A stretch of DNA of 64,000 nt from Cristatella mucedo (GCA_009760855.2 WPIO01000111.1:806001-870000), one strand, 5' to 3'. Counted from the first letter of the stretch, positions 47,986-59,740 are shown. Translations and numbers: made by a program. The notes: a model not told the origin generated them from the sequence alone.

Positions 47986-48225
47986 TTAAGACGGTATATC
48001 GGCGATGAAGTTTACACGGAAAAAGACACAACGGCAATGCGAAGAAAGTACTTGAAAATCCTCGGAAGTTCAGTTTCGCTGAGCTTATGCCAGGTTGGCA
48101 AAAGCCCAACGAGAAACACCTACAACAGGCAGTTGTTGGATGTTTTTTTAAGGAGGGTTCAGTGGAAAATTGGGGTGCTACATGAGCCATTTTACAACTC
48201 TGGAAATAGTATTCAAAATTTCTGA
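47986..48225 (+). CDS. Small open frame, coding-like, unidentified
   Basis: An 80-codon frame between stops contains RYIGDEVYTEKDTTAMRRKY and LLDVFLRRVQWKIGVLHEPF; the first ATG is at 48,025. The residue composition looks like a globular protein rather than repeat sequence, in an A/T-rich setting. It could be a fragment of a transposon protein or chance. No splice signals or neighbours support it. Confidence 0.25.
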   Translation, partial: LRRYIGDEVYTEKDTTAMRRKYLKILGSSVSLSLCQVGKSPTRNTYNRQLLDVFLRRVQWKIGVLHEPFYNSGNSIQNF

Positions 48226-48239
48226 AAAAACAAGAACCG

Positions 48240-50280
48240 ATATCCGGTTAAAGAACAGCGTTTAATTTGGCTTCACTAAAAATAATGTAACAGCCGATCG
48301 TTGATGGGCTCTACGCTCAGAACCAATAAGTCGAGAGTTGGGCTCTGCTCCTCCTCAATCGCACGATCGCTCTTGTACGTCATGGGTTGTGCTGCTAGAC
48401 ACTTGCATTCTTCCGTGGCTTCCTGATAGAATGCCATAAGGTATTTGTGTAGAATTTGTCATAATATATGCAGTTTCTGGAAGCTGCATTCGAAAAGACA
48501 GAGCAAAATAGCTATTTTATTTTACCAGGAAATCAAAGGGTGCTACTGGGTGCCCAGACCTTGTGCTCTGCCTATAGATCTATACTAGACAGCAGTTAAT
48601 TGCATACTACATAATAATGCATACAGTACTCAATGAGTGCAGTGCCTTGATTAGCAAGTCCAACTACGTGCTCCAGCTGAATTAGTACACACACATAACG
48701 TGCATTTGCTTTCGCCAATGCAGTTTCCATGGCAGCGGCAGCAGCGATATATTTGTTCCTTTGCGACCAGAAAGTTTCGAGCTTGGCGTCGGAGACTGAT
48801 TGGAATAGGTAAGAGACAGTCAATCCGCTGCATGGCTGCTTAACACGGCTCACGTAGGTCGAATAGCTCGAGTGCGAGTTTTTATATTTTTTATATAAAA
48901 AATAAAAAATTATAAATATATATATATATCCATATATATATAATATATAATATATATAATATATAATAATACTATAATAATATATAAATATAAATATAAA
49001 AATAGCTCTAATAGCTCGAGTGCGGTGCTCAAAAGTGGTTGCATGCATCGCTGTTACTTCAAAACAGCATTTGAAAGTAGGCCTTTGGATCGAGTGCCTT
49101 TTACACAACGGTCTACCTATGTTATGCTCCGTTAGCTGGGCTCGTAGCCCGCGTGATCATATTTGTTTAGTTCTATTAAAGAAAGGCTTTTTCTCTGGCC
49201 GCCGAGTGAAGATGTCTTGCTAGATGAAGATCTTTCTTTAGTCACCAATGCGATTTGTTCTGAGTTCAAAAATATCTGACGCCGAAGGCCTCTTCAGGCT
49301 ATTTCCAAACGGATGTGCCCGTACATGCAGCAATAGTGTGCGCAGTCACGACGACAAACCGTTTGTTTTCTAAGCATTAAGACCGTGATCGAGACGTGTC
49401 GGTCGTAGCAGGAAAAGTGTTAAGCTGCAATGCTACGGCGGCTACGGTGGCATTGCAACGGCCACGATAGCAGCCTGAACGGATACTACGAAACGACAGG
49501 ACCACCGTCTGCGAAGACTGCTAATAGATGGTTCTCCTCCTTGAGTGGAGACAGGTCTCCGATGCACACTCAAATGGTGGCGAAGGCGTAGTCTTGATTT
49601 CGTTGCACATATATGGCGAGTGACAATGATTTCCAGTGCCTGTAAGCCCAGAGAGATCAGGCCCTACCAAATGCAAATTACACTAACCTGAATCTGAACA
49701 TTCTCATTCTCAGAAGCTGCGACTCTTACTATACACAAGCCTGGCTGCGGAATTTCATGACTTAATTAAAATCATTTAGTTAATTTACTACTTATTACAC
49801 GGAAGACAGAGATGGAGCAATTCATGTCAAGCTACAGATTAATTTATAAGGAGAAGTTACGATCTCGTCACGCGGAACATCCGACGCTACTGGTATCTGA
49901 GCTGTACTAAAACATTTACTTAGCAATCTAGGACATCAGAGTAAGATCCGTTATTGACTTAAATTTGACTGTGAGCCGAACCGACTAACTTTGCTATAGC
50001 ATTTATCTGCGGCAAAGACTTTTCAAAGTTTAATCTCGTTAACAAATATTCGTTGATAAATAGTTTGGAAATCGTGGGTTTGAAACTTACTGAAGCATCT
50101 TAGGAATGAAATCCACAGTTTAAGTAAAGTGTAACCAGAATCAATGATTATATAAGATCATTAAAGAGGATTCACACTGACAAATATCTATATGAATAGT
50201 AAACTACTTTAATGAAAACCCTGTAAGCCATCATTAAACGCAAACATTTCCTTTATTTCATTGTTTCTTTTGCTGCAAAA
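48240..50280. other. No firm gene
   Basis: A/T-rich sequence with the low-complexity tract at 48,890. A 170-codon minus frame at 48,596-49,108 is mostly Ile/Tyr from that tract. Confidence 0.5.
48890..49010. repeat. A/T-rich low-complexity tract
   Basis: TATA, AATA and ATAA units, able to fold on themselves. Confidence 0.85.
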
Positions 50281-50287
50281 TTTTTAA

Positions 50288-50990
50288 TAATAATAATAAT
50301 AATGTACTTTATAAGCGCCCTCAGAGAACTTAATCTCCTTCTAGGCGCTTTAAATTTGCTGCAAAGGGAAATGCTATTGAATGGTAAGAAAAAATCATGC
50401 TTGAAAAACAAACAAAATGAATAACATGGTTAGGGGTGACATGCACATGGTCAGCATGCAAATGTGGTTAGTGGCAGCATGCACAGTGTCAGCACGCATA
50501 AGCACGTAAAGGACGAATCACAGGGACCCACTAAATGCTGTCCTAAATAGGTGTGTTTTCAAGTTCTTTTTAAGTATAGTTAAATCAGGGGATGTTCTGA
50601 CGCAGGTCGGGAGAGAGTTCCAGGCTTTGGGAGCATACGAACTAAATGCACGGTCTCTAAAAGATTTAAGGTTTGTACGAGGTATTTCTAGACTGTTGGA
50701 TTCCGAAAAGCGGGTGGTACGATGCTTGGCCTGATGTGGGAGTATGTCGGAGTGATAGGCTGGAGCGAAAGAATGAAGGGACCTAAAAGTGAGCGACAAA
50801 ACCTTGAAGTCAATCCGTTGCTTGACTGGTAGCCAGTGCAAGTCGGCGAGAAGTTGTGTAATGTGACAACTGCGACACTCGCGAAAGACAAGCCTAGCTG
50901 CAGAGTTTTGCACTAGCTGCAATCGCCTGATCGCACATGCTGGTAGGCCAGTAAGCAGTGAGTTGCAGAAGTCGAGACGAGATGTCACGA
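50288..50990 (-). mobile_element. LINE-A copy, 3' part (left half of a split element)
   Basis: The minus strand encodes [20 protein letters not shown] down to FRTAFSGSL at 50,518, then the 3' UTR and ATT tail. At about 50,990 the homology stops at GTCACGAAT, where a LINE-B copy is inserted. It continues at 51,409. Confidence 0.82.
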
Positions 50991-51408
50991 ATTCAGTTTC
51001 AGCCGGTTCGCGCCCTCAGGTTCTGTGTGGAAAATAAATTAGCTGTCCCATTCCTCCGCCTAAAGACCGTTGGCGACAGAAGCTTTAGCTCTGCAGGTCC
51101 TAGACTGTGGAACTCGCTTCCACAATTCTTACGCAACGACAACTACTCTCCCACTGCCGACTATGGCACATCTTTTTCAGCGGTCCTGAACTGCAACTTC
51201 TATGCTACTCACTACCTCAACTGCTCTCCTGACTCTGCTATGCTTCCCACTTTCTCTTTGTTGCGTGAGACGAAGTCTGTTGGCTACCGAATGCGTACCG
51301 AAAGCCGCTTAGGCTGTGAGTGCGCTATACAAAACTCTCCGGCGTAACACCCACATGGTCTTTATGACTTTGTGGAGTTACTGACGGAGATTCATTACAT
51401 TACATTAC
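50991..51408 (+). mobile_element. LINE-B copy inserted into LINE-A
   Basis: This 5'-truncated LINE-B 3' end starts TCAGTTTCAGCCGGTTCGCG, keeps an open frame to CAIQNSPA, and ends in a TTACATTACATTACA tail. It lies on the opposite strand to, and inside, the LINE-A copy. AAT occurs at both junctions, a possible short target duplication. Confidence 0.82.
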
Positions 51409-51690
51409 AATGCATGGACCAACTAAGACGTGGTATCCTTATCTAAACAAGCCCGAATTTTAGCAATGTTATGAAGCTGAAAATAGGCTGATTTGACTGT
51501 GGAGCTGATATGGTCATCTAACGAGAGGTCGCTTTGGAATATGACACCTAGATTTCGAGCTGATTCGACAGGAGATATGCTGGCAGAGCCAATTTTTAGA
51601 GACAACCTTTCCAGTCTTTGAATCACACTGGGTTTGCCCATAACTAGTAAGTTAGTAAAGCGATTAGAAAGAGATTGAGTTCTCTGAGGG
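51409..51690 (-). mobile_element. LINE-A copy, 5' part (right half of the split element)
   Basis: It continues the interrupted LINE-A on the minus strand (FQSDLSLDDHISSTVKS, RACLDKDTTS). A plus-strand LINE-A 3' tail (GAAAGAGATTGAGTTCTCTG...ATTATTATTAT, 51,665-51,716) abuts it. Confidence 0.75.
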
Positions 51691-51719
51691 CGCTTTATCA
51701 ACTGTATTATTATTATAAC

Positions 51720-52600
51720 TAACAGAAATCACGTATCTTGACTATGTATAAAGTGCATGTTTTGCTGATTTTAACATGAACGGTCAACAAATTGGAACAA
51801 ACATCGATTTTTAAATTATCGTTCACAAGAAAAATGCAAAAAACAAGGTGAAACTCTCTTTACATGTTTGAGAGGCCAAGCCGTTTGATCTGGATAGTGA
51901 CTACTAGATAAAATACTTGCCTGGCTTTGAGCGCCAGTCGTGCTTGCATTATTCCTCGTTAAAACTGATTAGTTTAGCAAAGAAAGACTTCTATTTGGAG
52001 AGCAAAGTGATTCTTGTTCCTACACCGGCAGTGCAGCCATTCTCCTTGCAAATATTTTGGGCGTGCGGCATTGGAAATAGCTCACTTAGATATTAAGAGG
52101 CGGAAAGTGATTTGATGGATATTAGTGTACTCAACTCCGGCGGTAATCTCATAAAGAGCTTGAGCAGCACTCGTTGGCCGTAAGCTCGCAGATAATTCTT
52201 TCCCTACGGCGTGTGCCTGGACTGAAAACGGAAGTGCGACAACTAAAAAATATAGACCTCAGGGTAGACCTAGCCAATCTGCTTTCATACATTTTTCCTT
52301 CTACATAATTTACATAATTTCATAGTCAACATGTTTGAATATGCGTTCGAGGCCGTCTTGTCAGAAGCTGCTACGCTCGCGTTTTCTTTGACTCAGGGAT
52401 AAATCCAGCGGCGGAAGTAAATATGCAGCGAGCCCAATTTTCAGTACTAACAAAGCAGACAGGGAAAAATTTCTTGCAGCATAGTATGCTGACTATTCGT
52501 TTCAAATCTATTGCCCGTCGGCGACTTGCATTGTGACGTCAGCGGCTCAGAGCGGCATCACTTTGCTCCAACCTCGTCGAAGGCGGGCAAGCAAAGAACA
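51720..52600. other. Upstream region of gene E, no element recognised
   Basis: Unique-looking, moderately A/T-rich. No TATA box or GC box stands out. Confidence 0.45.
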
Positions 52601-52621
52601 GGAGCAATAGCTAAATTACAA

Positions 52622-52755
52622 ATGGCCCATTCCGAGCACGATGTAATGTTGGCCGTGACACTGATATCCATGGCAATAAATTTCATAGTATTAGTACTCG
52701 TCAGCACTCTCGTGTGCACGCGGTGGAAACCGGGGTCTGCTAAACGGATGCCGAG
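52622..52755 (+). CDS. Family gene E, exon 1: membrane anchor
   Basis: This exon encodes 44 residues plus two bases of a split Arg codon. The start is CAAATGG, with no in-frame ATG upstream in the open frame. The donor is CCGAG|GTGAGT, read as AG|GTGAGT, phase 2, as in genes A-D. Residues 1-8 are hydrophilic, about 9-32 hydrophobic (VMLAVTLISMAINFIVLVLV, from Val8, is the core), then RWKPGSAKR is basic, the same layout as A and D. The only suitable GC-rich second exon downstream with matching phase starts at 57,849, which implies an intron of about 5.1 kb holding a LINE-B copy, a minisatellite, a SINE and a hairpin. The exon itself is convincing; its partner is inferred. Confidence 0.58.
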
Positions 52756-53432
52756 GTGAGTCATTTGACCTTTTTGTACTACGCACCTCCTTTGACCTCG
52801 AGTGCTATTTCTTAGCAATTAGCGTCCTAACGCGCCATCCTCATAGAGGAGTATAAGATGTATCTTGGCCCTTGCCCGATATATGTAGCGACGGCTCTCG
52901 TGAGCTTAATGCTATGATGCAAAGCGCGAAATAAAAGACACTTGAGATTGACTTGGCTTCCAGTGGTGCGAAACACTGCCTGCTAGTCAGGGAGCGGTAG
53001 CAGAGAGATTTCGTTTTAATTCAATTAATCTTTCCCTTCGCCGTCGCTACACTAAAACTTTTTTTTATATTTTGCTTGCTGCTGCTTCTAAAAGTAGTTG
53101 GATAAAGTCATTGAAAAGGTAACATATTTTCAGTAAAAAAACAAGCGTCAATTATCTGCAGGTGGGGCGCGCAATCAGTAGATTGAGAAGCGAGCCGTTT
53201 GTAGGACCCTTTGTCTGATACTGTAGATCTCAGATCTAGCGCTGGAACCGTAGTGATAAGATTGACCAAATTAGTAGTCGCCTAAGAGGCATTCTTAAAG
53301 AAAGAAATCTCCGACCAATTCTTCTGCAATCGACTTCGAGCGAATCGTCTAGCCAAGGGTAGGTTGCGTGTGGCATCATGCTTAAGTAAGTGTGCAAAGC
53401 AGGTGAGATTTTAGGCCAGCATGAAAAAGCAC

Positions 53433-53754
53433 GTTAGACGACATTCCAGGGAGTGCCGGTTAGAAGAGATTCGAGGGAGTGCCGGTTAGAAGAGATTCGA
53501 GGGAGTACTGGTTAGAAGAGATTCCAGGGAGTACCGGTTAGAAGAGATTCCAGGGAGTACTGGTTAGAAGAGATTCCAGGGAGTACTGGTTAGAAGAGAT
53601 TCCAGGGAGTACCGGTTAGACGAGATTCCAGGGATTACTGGTTAGAAGAGATTCCAGGGAGTACCGGTTAGAAGAGATTCCAGGGAGTATAGGTTAGAAG
53701 AGATTCCAGGGAGTACTCGTTAGACGAGATTTCAGGGAGTGCCGGTTAGAAGAG
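53433..53754. repeat. 26-bp minisatellite in the gene E intron
   Basis: About 12 copies of GTTAGAAGAGATTCCAGGGAGTACCG with point variants (CTGG for CCGG, GACGAG for GAAGAG). Confidence 0.9.
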
Positions 53755-54619
53755 CGCCTGGTTGGCAGATGCTCGAAATAACGAACGGATTCTGCATGCA
53801 AGGCACGCTGAAGCGCATACTGGATATTGAAACGCCCACTCTGAGAAGAGGATTACTTAAACAAAATACTGGAGGTCATACGAATCATCAGTGTAGCTGG
53901 GCATGCTGCCGTGCGGACGATGGATTACTCCGAGCATCTGTAACTTTTTATGGGCTGGACTGAGAGCCAGAGATTTTTAATTCTCGACAGGAATCGAGAA
54001 AAGCTTTGTCAAGAGAGGTGCGAGTGAATATGGCTAGCCCGCCTTTCAACCGGTACGAATTTAGTTGAACCACGTTTTACATCTATAAAATGAGAGCTAC
54101 TCGTTCTATTCAAGCGATATTGGGACTGCACGTGTACGTCATTAAATTACAGCCAGTAAGCTATCGCCATAATTCTCCAGCACGTTGGAGGGTTAGCAGG
54201 CTAAATATTGCGTTCACGTTTACGCATGGAATACATCTGCCAAATGTACGGAGCACCATTATGAGTAAAAGTGTGTCTAGAGACAAACGCAAAATTGCTT
54301 CCTCGGGTGAAAAATAATAACCAAAAAGCCTGCTTAGCTTCTTAAAGTTTTCCTGATGAGATAGCATTGGATACCTGTTTTTAAGCATAATTAAATTTTT
54401 CACGACAGACGTTAGTTTCTCTTTGGGTGCCATACAAAAGTTTTGTTATCAGTATGAATGATAGTCACTCTTCTCCAGATCACGTGATCTTGGAAAATGG
54501 ATTTATACATTGGTCTCCTCTTTTGTGGTGATTTCTAGGACTTGTGCAGTTTGGCGATAGAAATTGCCCGTTTTTCTCCTGCTATGTTTAAGTAAGTGAC
54601 ATCACCATAATGTATCTAT

Positions 54620-55610
54620 AATGCATCTCCTTCTGTAACTCCACAAAGTCATAAAGACCATGTGGGTGTTACGCAGGAGAGTTTCGTATAGTGCACTCAC
54701 AGCCTAAGCGGCTTTCGGTAAGCATTCGGTACTCAACAGACTTCGTTTCACGCAACAAAGAAAAAGTGGGAAGCATAGCAGAGTCAGGAGAGCAGTTGAG
54801 GTAGTGAGTAGTATGGAAGTAGCAGCTCAGGACCGCTGAAACGGATGAGCCATAGTCGGCAGTGGGAGAGTAGTTGTCGTTGCGTAAGAATTGTGGAAGC
54901 GAGTTGCACAGTCTTGGACCTGCGGAGCAAAAGCTTTTGTCGCCAACGGTCTTTAAGCGGAGGAAAGGAACAGCTAATTTATTGTCCACACAGGACCTGA
55001 GGGCGCGAACAGGCTGAAACTGATGCAGCAGTTCAGCTAGGTACGAAGGAGCCAAGCCGTGGCGGGCTTTGTGGGTCAGCGTAAGAACTTTGCTCTGTAT
55101 CCGTTGCTCAACCGGCATCCATCCTAGCTCTTTTAGCAATGGAGGCACGTGCTCAAACTGCTGGGACTTGAAGACTAGCCTTGCAGCCATATTCATAGTC
55201 CGCTGCAGTGACCTTATAACTTTCTTTGGCAGCCCAGCCAAAAGGGAATTACAATAATCAAGCCGAGACAGAACTAAAGAGCTAGTTAAATTTTTTACAA
55301 GCAACTGTGGGAAACAGCTCCTAATCTTGGATAGGGATCGGATGTGATGGCTAGCTGTAGAAGCAGACTTCTGAATGAAGCTTTTGAAATTGAGGCAACT
55401 GTCGAGAACGACACCTAAATTTCGAGCCCGTGGTGCTGGTCGCACAATAGCATCACCTATTAGAAGAGCAAAGCCTTTTAATCCAGCCACACGCTTAGGG
55501 TGTCCAATAAACAGCAGCTCGCTTTTATCATCATTTAATTTCAGGAAGTTTTCCGACACCCAGGATCGAATATCGGCAAGTCAAGAATTCAGTTTCTCAG
55601 TTGCCGCGGC
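54620..55610 (-). mobile_element. LINE-B copy (L2/CR1-like), longest in the window
   Basis: The minus-strand open frame from about 55,580 to 54,669 encodes [78 protein letters not shown] and ends CTIRNSPA. This is the thumb and C-terminal region of an L2-like reverse transcriptase; the palm with the catalytic Asp residues is missing. It lies in the predicted long intron of gene E. The 296-codon frame is uninterrupted, so the insertion may be fairly recent. Confidence 0.85.
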
Positions 55611-55619
55611 AGATTCCGA

Positions 55620-56690
55620 CGGTTTGAATGACAAATTGGACAGATCGTGCCGATATAAAACAAATAGCTTTGATCTCATACTTTCCTGTTTATTCACAGG
55701 ATCGTGCATATTCTTTAACTTTTTACAATCCTCTAGCTCATCTCATCTGGCCAAAGACTCTCCGAGTAATTAGAAAGCAATCAACAGTGCGAGCATTTTT
55801 ACATTAACCGGACACAATCGTGGCTCACGGGCATCTAGAATGTGGCATGGTGCGGCAGCTTAAAGAAATCCCGTGATGTGCCACATCTCACCCCCAACCT
55901 TCCAACGGACCGGGAGTCTAATATGCACTTCCGAATTTCTGGTGTGCGCTTACATCCTCATTGCAAGAAATCAGCCAAAATGTTCTATACGGGGCTTTAG
56001 TAAGTAATAGGTAGAAGCAAACAACGATAGCCTCTTTAAGTTTGCGAGGTCATTCTGCTCAGTGAATACCGAAATGCACCTCAGCACGCACGATTCCACG
56101 CTCACCACACATTCCGGATTAAACGGGATCCACGTCCGCAAAAAAGCTATTTTATGCAATATCTAGGAACTGATAAAAAGTAGGCGCGATTCCTGGCGCT
56201 CTGCCAAGGACAAGAGCTATCGCTATACCTAAGTATTGAAATGGCGATGTACTAGATCAGTCAGATGCTGACTGCTGAAATGCGATTCGTGCTTTCTGAG
56301 TTATTGTGAGGAGGAACAGGTCTACTCAGTATCCTCGGTTGTAACGAGCGCCAAGTAAAATACAGGCAAGATAATATTCGGATGCGCTCAAGTTGATTAA
56401 AATAGCACCTTCATTATTAAAATTAAACATTAGATTGTGCGTGTAAAAATGAAATAGTAGCCGCATTTTTCTTCGCGCTATTAATAAGGTTGACGAAAAC
56501 GTTCACATGCCGTATTAAAATAGAAATAACTGCTTTAATGATAATTTAAAAAGTTTAATGATGATTTAACAAAAAACGCGGTGCGCGAACATTTTCCGAA
56601 ACTTTTTAATTACTTTATAAACTTCAATTACAAGTATATTATATAAACACATAATTGTAAAAATAATAAATAATATATATATATAATTAT
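55620..56690. other. Gene E intron sequence, no feature seen
   Basis: A/T-rich, frames under 65 codons, ending in a TA-rich run just before the hairpin. Confidence 0.5.
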
Positions 56691-56692
56691 AG

Positions 56693-56791
56693 CGCGCTTC
56701 GAGCTGCCGAAGCAATCGGAGAGTCGTTGTGCTCCTCGCAATGCGTGGGGAGCGGCACGACTCTCCGATTGCATCGGCAATTCAAAGCGCG
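56693..56791 (+). ncRNA. MicroRNA-precursor-like hairpin candidate
   Basis: Two arms of about 43 nt (56,693-56,735 and 56,749-56,791) pair around a 13-nt loop. The central part GCAATCGGAGAGTCGTT pairs fully (16-17 bp) with AACGACTCTCCGATTGC-type sequence in the 3' arm. Only single mismatches, one double mismatch and two G-U pairs are seen in the rest. Size and near-perfect stem resemble a pre-miRNA, but a small inverted-repeat transposon is an alternative. It lies in the predicted intron of gene E, on the + strand if transcribed with it. I do not recognise the mature sequence. Confidence 0.45.
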
Positions 56792-57311
56792 AAGCGGGCG
56801 CTCACGCGTACGCTTTCACGGACAGCAAGCTGGGCGAAAAGGACGTGCTGCCGTAAATTAAGAGCCACTCCTACACTGAAAAGAGCGCGGCGATGCATCT
56901 CTACGAGCTGCCGCGGTTTGCAAATACTGAATTCAGTTTTTGAATTTACTCTTTTTAATTTGAAGAGCTTTTAGGAAAAACGAAATGCCCCCTCAGCTCC
57001 TTGCAGCAGAAGAGCTTGGCACTTTGCCTGTCTGTTGGCTCCGTGAGCGGCTGTAATGCCACACCCAATGTCCGAGCTCGTGCCTTGCGACCGGACATCC
57101 AGCGACCCAGCCGCCCGCTCTCGCGGCCGCCGTGAGGTCAGGTGACAAGGACCCGCAATCAATCGAGAGTGCTGGCCAAAGTCCGACTCGGAGGCGGTGG
57201 CGGCAGCCGGCGGTCTAATCGTCTGCCCTTTGACTCTAGCTGCAAAAATCCTGCGCAAGGCCGAAACATCCCCCACCGTGCCGAAAAGTACACGCGCAAG
57301 CGAACCATCAA

Positions 57312-57450
57312 TGGCGGGCTGCTCCAGCGGTTAAGGTGCTCGCCCCGACTTAGGTCTGGCTGAGGTCGTGGGCCCGAGCCCCGAGGCATATATGAAGCGC
57401 CTGAATAAAGATTTAGTTCTCTTGGGGCGCTATGCACAAATGAATTACAT
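57312..57450 (+). mobile_element. SINE-A copy in the gene E intron
   Basis: CTGCTCCAGCGGTTAAGGTG, GTCGTGGGCCCGAGCCCCGAG, then GAAGCGCCTGAATAAAGATTT and TTGGGGCGCTATGCACAAAT. Confidence 0.75.
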
Positions 57451-57848
57451 TTATATATATTATATATATAATGGCAACGACATCCGCGGCGGCCGACGCA
57501 TCGGCTCCTCTATCCGGACCGCCCCGCCCACCCTTTTTAACCGAGGGCGGACTTTTCCAGGCAGCAGCTGCAGCAGCTGCATCCGGCCGCTGGCTCGCGC
57601 GGCTCCTCCGGCGGCTGCTCGTTCTCTCTCTTCCGGCGTCGCATGCTTCTGGCGTCGCATGCTTCCGGCGAAGGGATTGGTCGCCGCACGCGTCGCTGCG
57701 GCAGCGCGGTCAGTCGGGTCGCGAGCGAGCGAGCGATCAGGGCACGATTCGCGGCTTTCCCGCGCCGCCGCCGATCGGAACCCCGCGCCGCCAAGGTCGC
57801 CGTCGCCGAGGTCACCGTCCCGCCTCCTCCGCTCTCGATCGCTTGCAG

Positions 57849-58494
57849 GCGGCTGAGCGGCTCGCTTCGCAGCGTGGAGGAGCAAGCGGTCATCGCTTCG
57901 GCCGCATCGCCCGACCTGTGTCGACAGCGTTTCCGCCGAGCGGAGCAGCAGGAGCAGCAGAAGCAGCAGCACCGCCACCGAGGCTTCCAGCAGCAGCTTC
58001 CGGCGCAGGTCGCAGGCAGCAGCGCTCGCTGTGCCGGCCGCGTGTCGACGCCTTACCCGCGCCGCAGCGGCGCCTTACGCTGCGGCGTCACTGGCGGCGG
58101 CGGCGGCGACGGGCTGCAGACGGCGGCTCGCTGCTGGTGCTCTGAAGGTCAAGTACGCGACGACGGCCGAGCGGCCGATCTTCGGCCGTCGAAGCTTTTC
58201 TCGCTGACGCTCGAACCCCAGCAGCCGCCGCCGCTGCCGCCTCCGTCGCAGCAGCAGTCGAAAGAATCGAGTCGCGGCAGCGCCGGGTCGAGGTTCGACT
58301 GGGTCACTCCACCCTCGACGTTCGCCAGCTTTGTCGCCGACTGGGCGCGGCGGGCGTCGTCGGCGACGGTGCACGCGCCGCTGACGAGCACGCCGCTGCC
58401 TCTCAGCGGCGGAGAACGCGAGCTGGAATGCCCTTGGAACCGCCCGTCTGTCGCCGCTCGTTTCGCACGACAGTCGCAAAGAGCCGAACTGTAG
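57849..58494 (+). CDS. Family gene E, exon 2: Gln/Pro/Arg-rich tail
   Basis: The acceptor GCTTGCAG|G follows a pyrimidine-rich tract; the first base completes an AGG Arg codon from exon 1, and the open frame runs to TAG at 58,492-58,494. The joined protein would have 259 residues. The tail begins RLSGSLRSVEEQAV, then has a Gln-rich run (EQQEQQKQQ), a Pro-rich segment (EPQQPPPLPPPS) and APLTSTPLPLSG, which recalls the TP motifs of the other tails. A second acceptor at 57,560 (TTTTCCAG) is in the same phase and frame and would add 96 residues, so the exon start is uncertain. AATAAA at 58,612 is a plausible polyadenylation signal. No known domain seen. Confidence 0.55.
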
Positions 58495-58611
58495 CGCCCT
58501 CCATCCGACGATCGCGATTTCTCGACGGCGGCGGCTAGCTAATTGAGCGTTTGAGGCTGCATGTTTCAGATTAAAATGCCAATACCTTTAGAACAAATAG
58601 CTGGGCATCTG

Positions 58612-58617
58612 AATAAA
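58612..58617 (+). terminator. Polyadenylation signal candidate, gene E
   Basis: AATAAA lies about 118 bases after the gene E stop. An ATTAAA lies upstream at 58,570. Confidence 0.45.
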
Positions 58618-58664
58618 TAGCTAATCAGTTGCTCTTGGGGCTTCGAAGAGATTTGCACAAATCT

Positions 58665-58815
58665 AACGTCAATGCTGACACGGCAGCCTCATTTGCGTAG
58701 CGGCAGAAGAGCATTCACGGCAATAGCCACCTCTGACCTCTGGCTACTAAATGCTTGCCCGCTGCGAGACACCCGAAGCCGCCACGTGGACTGTGAAGAG
58801 CGTGCACCCTACACC
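58665..58815 (-). mobile_element. SINE-B copy, diverged
   Basis: GCAGCCTCATTTGCGTAGCGG and CAGAAGAGCATTCACGGC match the SINE-B tail in reverse. The box B region is degraded. Confidence 0.5.
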
Positions 58816-58969
58816 CTGGACTATGACCTGGGGGGCCCAAGCTCCGGCTTGACAAATAGCACGCGCCTGCCTTACACGGCTCCGACATTGACTTCTCAGT
58901 TGCTTTAGAAGATACAGACCGGAAGCTCCGGCAGCTCTAGACGCTGCGGTCGCGCTATGCTGCGATGGC

Positions 58970-59125
58970 TCACTATGTATGGTGGTGGCTTTTCACGACC
59001 TCGGTACCGAAGTCATGGGTTCGAATCCTGCGGTGAGCGATCCTTTTTTCGCCACTGCAGACGCCAGTGATAGCAGTAAAGGCTCTTCAGTCGCTATGCA
59101 AAAGAGTCTGCTAAATCAGTTTGCA
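58970..59125 (+). mobile_element. SINE-B copy, best preserved
   Basis: GGTGGTGGCTTTTCACGACC, then GTCATGGGTTCGAATCCTGCG (near-consensus box B), GGTGAGCGATCCTTTTTTCG and a GCTATGCAAAAGAGTCTGC tail. Confidence 0.75.
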
Positions 59126-59129
59126 TTTG

Positions 59130-59740
59130 TGTACGCTACCGACGGTAATCATGGCTCGTTAGTGTCGCAGCCGCACCGCGGCTCGCCTCCCGGGCTTCGA
59201 CGCGTCAGCTCGGCAGGCATTTTGAACGCGCAAGCAAGGACTGTCGCCAATTCACGTGCGTCTTATGTCGAGATGATGGAATTGAGCTCAAAAGCCGCCG
59301 CAGCGTGCGATTGCAACAAAGACCAGCAGAACGAAGTGACAGCGACGTCCTGCGGTTTGTCGTTTGCTCGGTACGGCGCTGGCGGCTGTGCCGTCTGCAA
59401 GCCACATCTGGTAGCTGTGGTCTCTGGCGGTCGCATCCGGAGGCCGGTGCTGGTGCGGGGGGGGTGGTGGGCGGCTGCGGTAGGCGCCGACGGGCTAGAC
59501 GAGGGCTCCATCGAGATAAAGCGGCGGCGCTGAGCGACGACCTACGAGGTCGCCGTCGGTCCGCGCTCGGTGGTTCCTTTTCTGCGAGGACACAAGTTGA
59601 GCTGCTTACGAGCCAACGCTGCAATACTTAACCAATAGAGCTACATAATCTACATATAAAGCTAACGTAATAGCATAATGAAACTGCATCTCTGGATAAA
59701 AATTTACATCGGCTGACTACATGGCTGATGCTCCCAAAGC
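59130..59740. other. GC-rich stretch, no firm gene
   Basis: Overlapping plus and minus frames of 80-185 codons. The longest plus frame starts inside a SINE-B, so it is unlikely to be a gene. Confidence 0.4.

Noticed and set aside
48596..49108. 170-codon minus frame
   Set aside because: Its central part is Ile/Tyr/Phe from an A/T low-complexity tract, with no coding character at the ends.
57561..57848. Upstream acceptor for gene E exon 2
   Set aside because: TTTTCCAG at 57,560 is in the right phase and frame, but the tract before it is purine-interrupted. The acceptor at 57,848 has a better pyrimidine tract. Not excluded.
58975..59060. tRNA gene
   Set aside because: Box A and box B-like sequences are present, but the cloverleaf is degraded and the same unit recurs with a SINE tail at many places.
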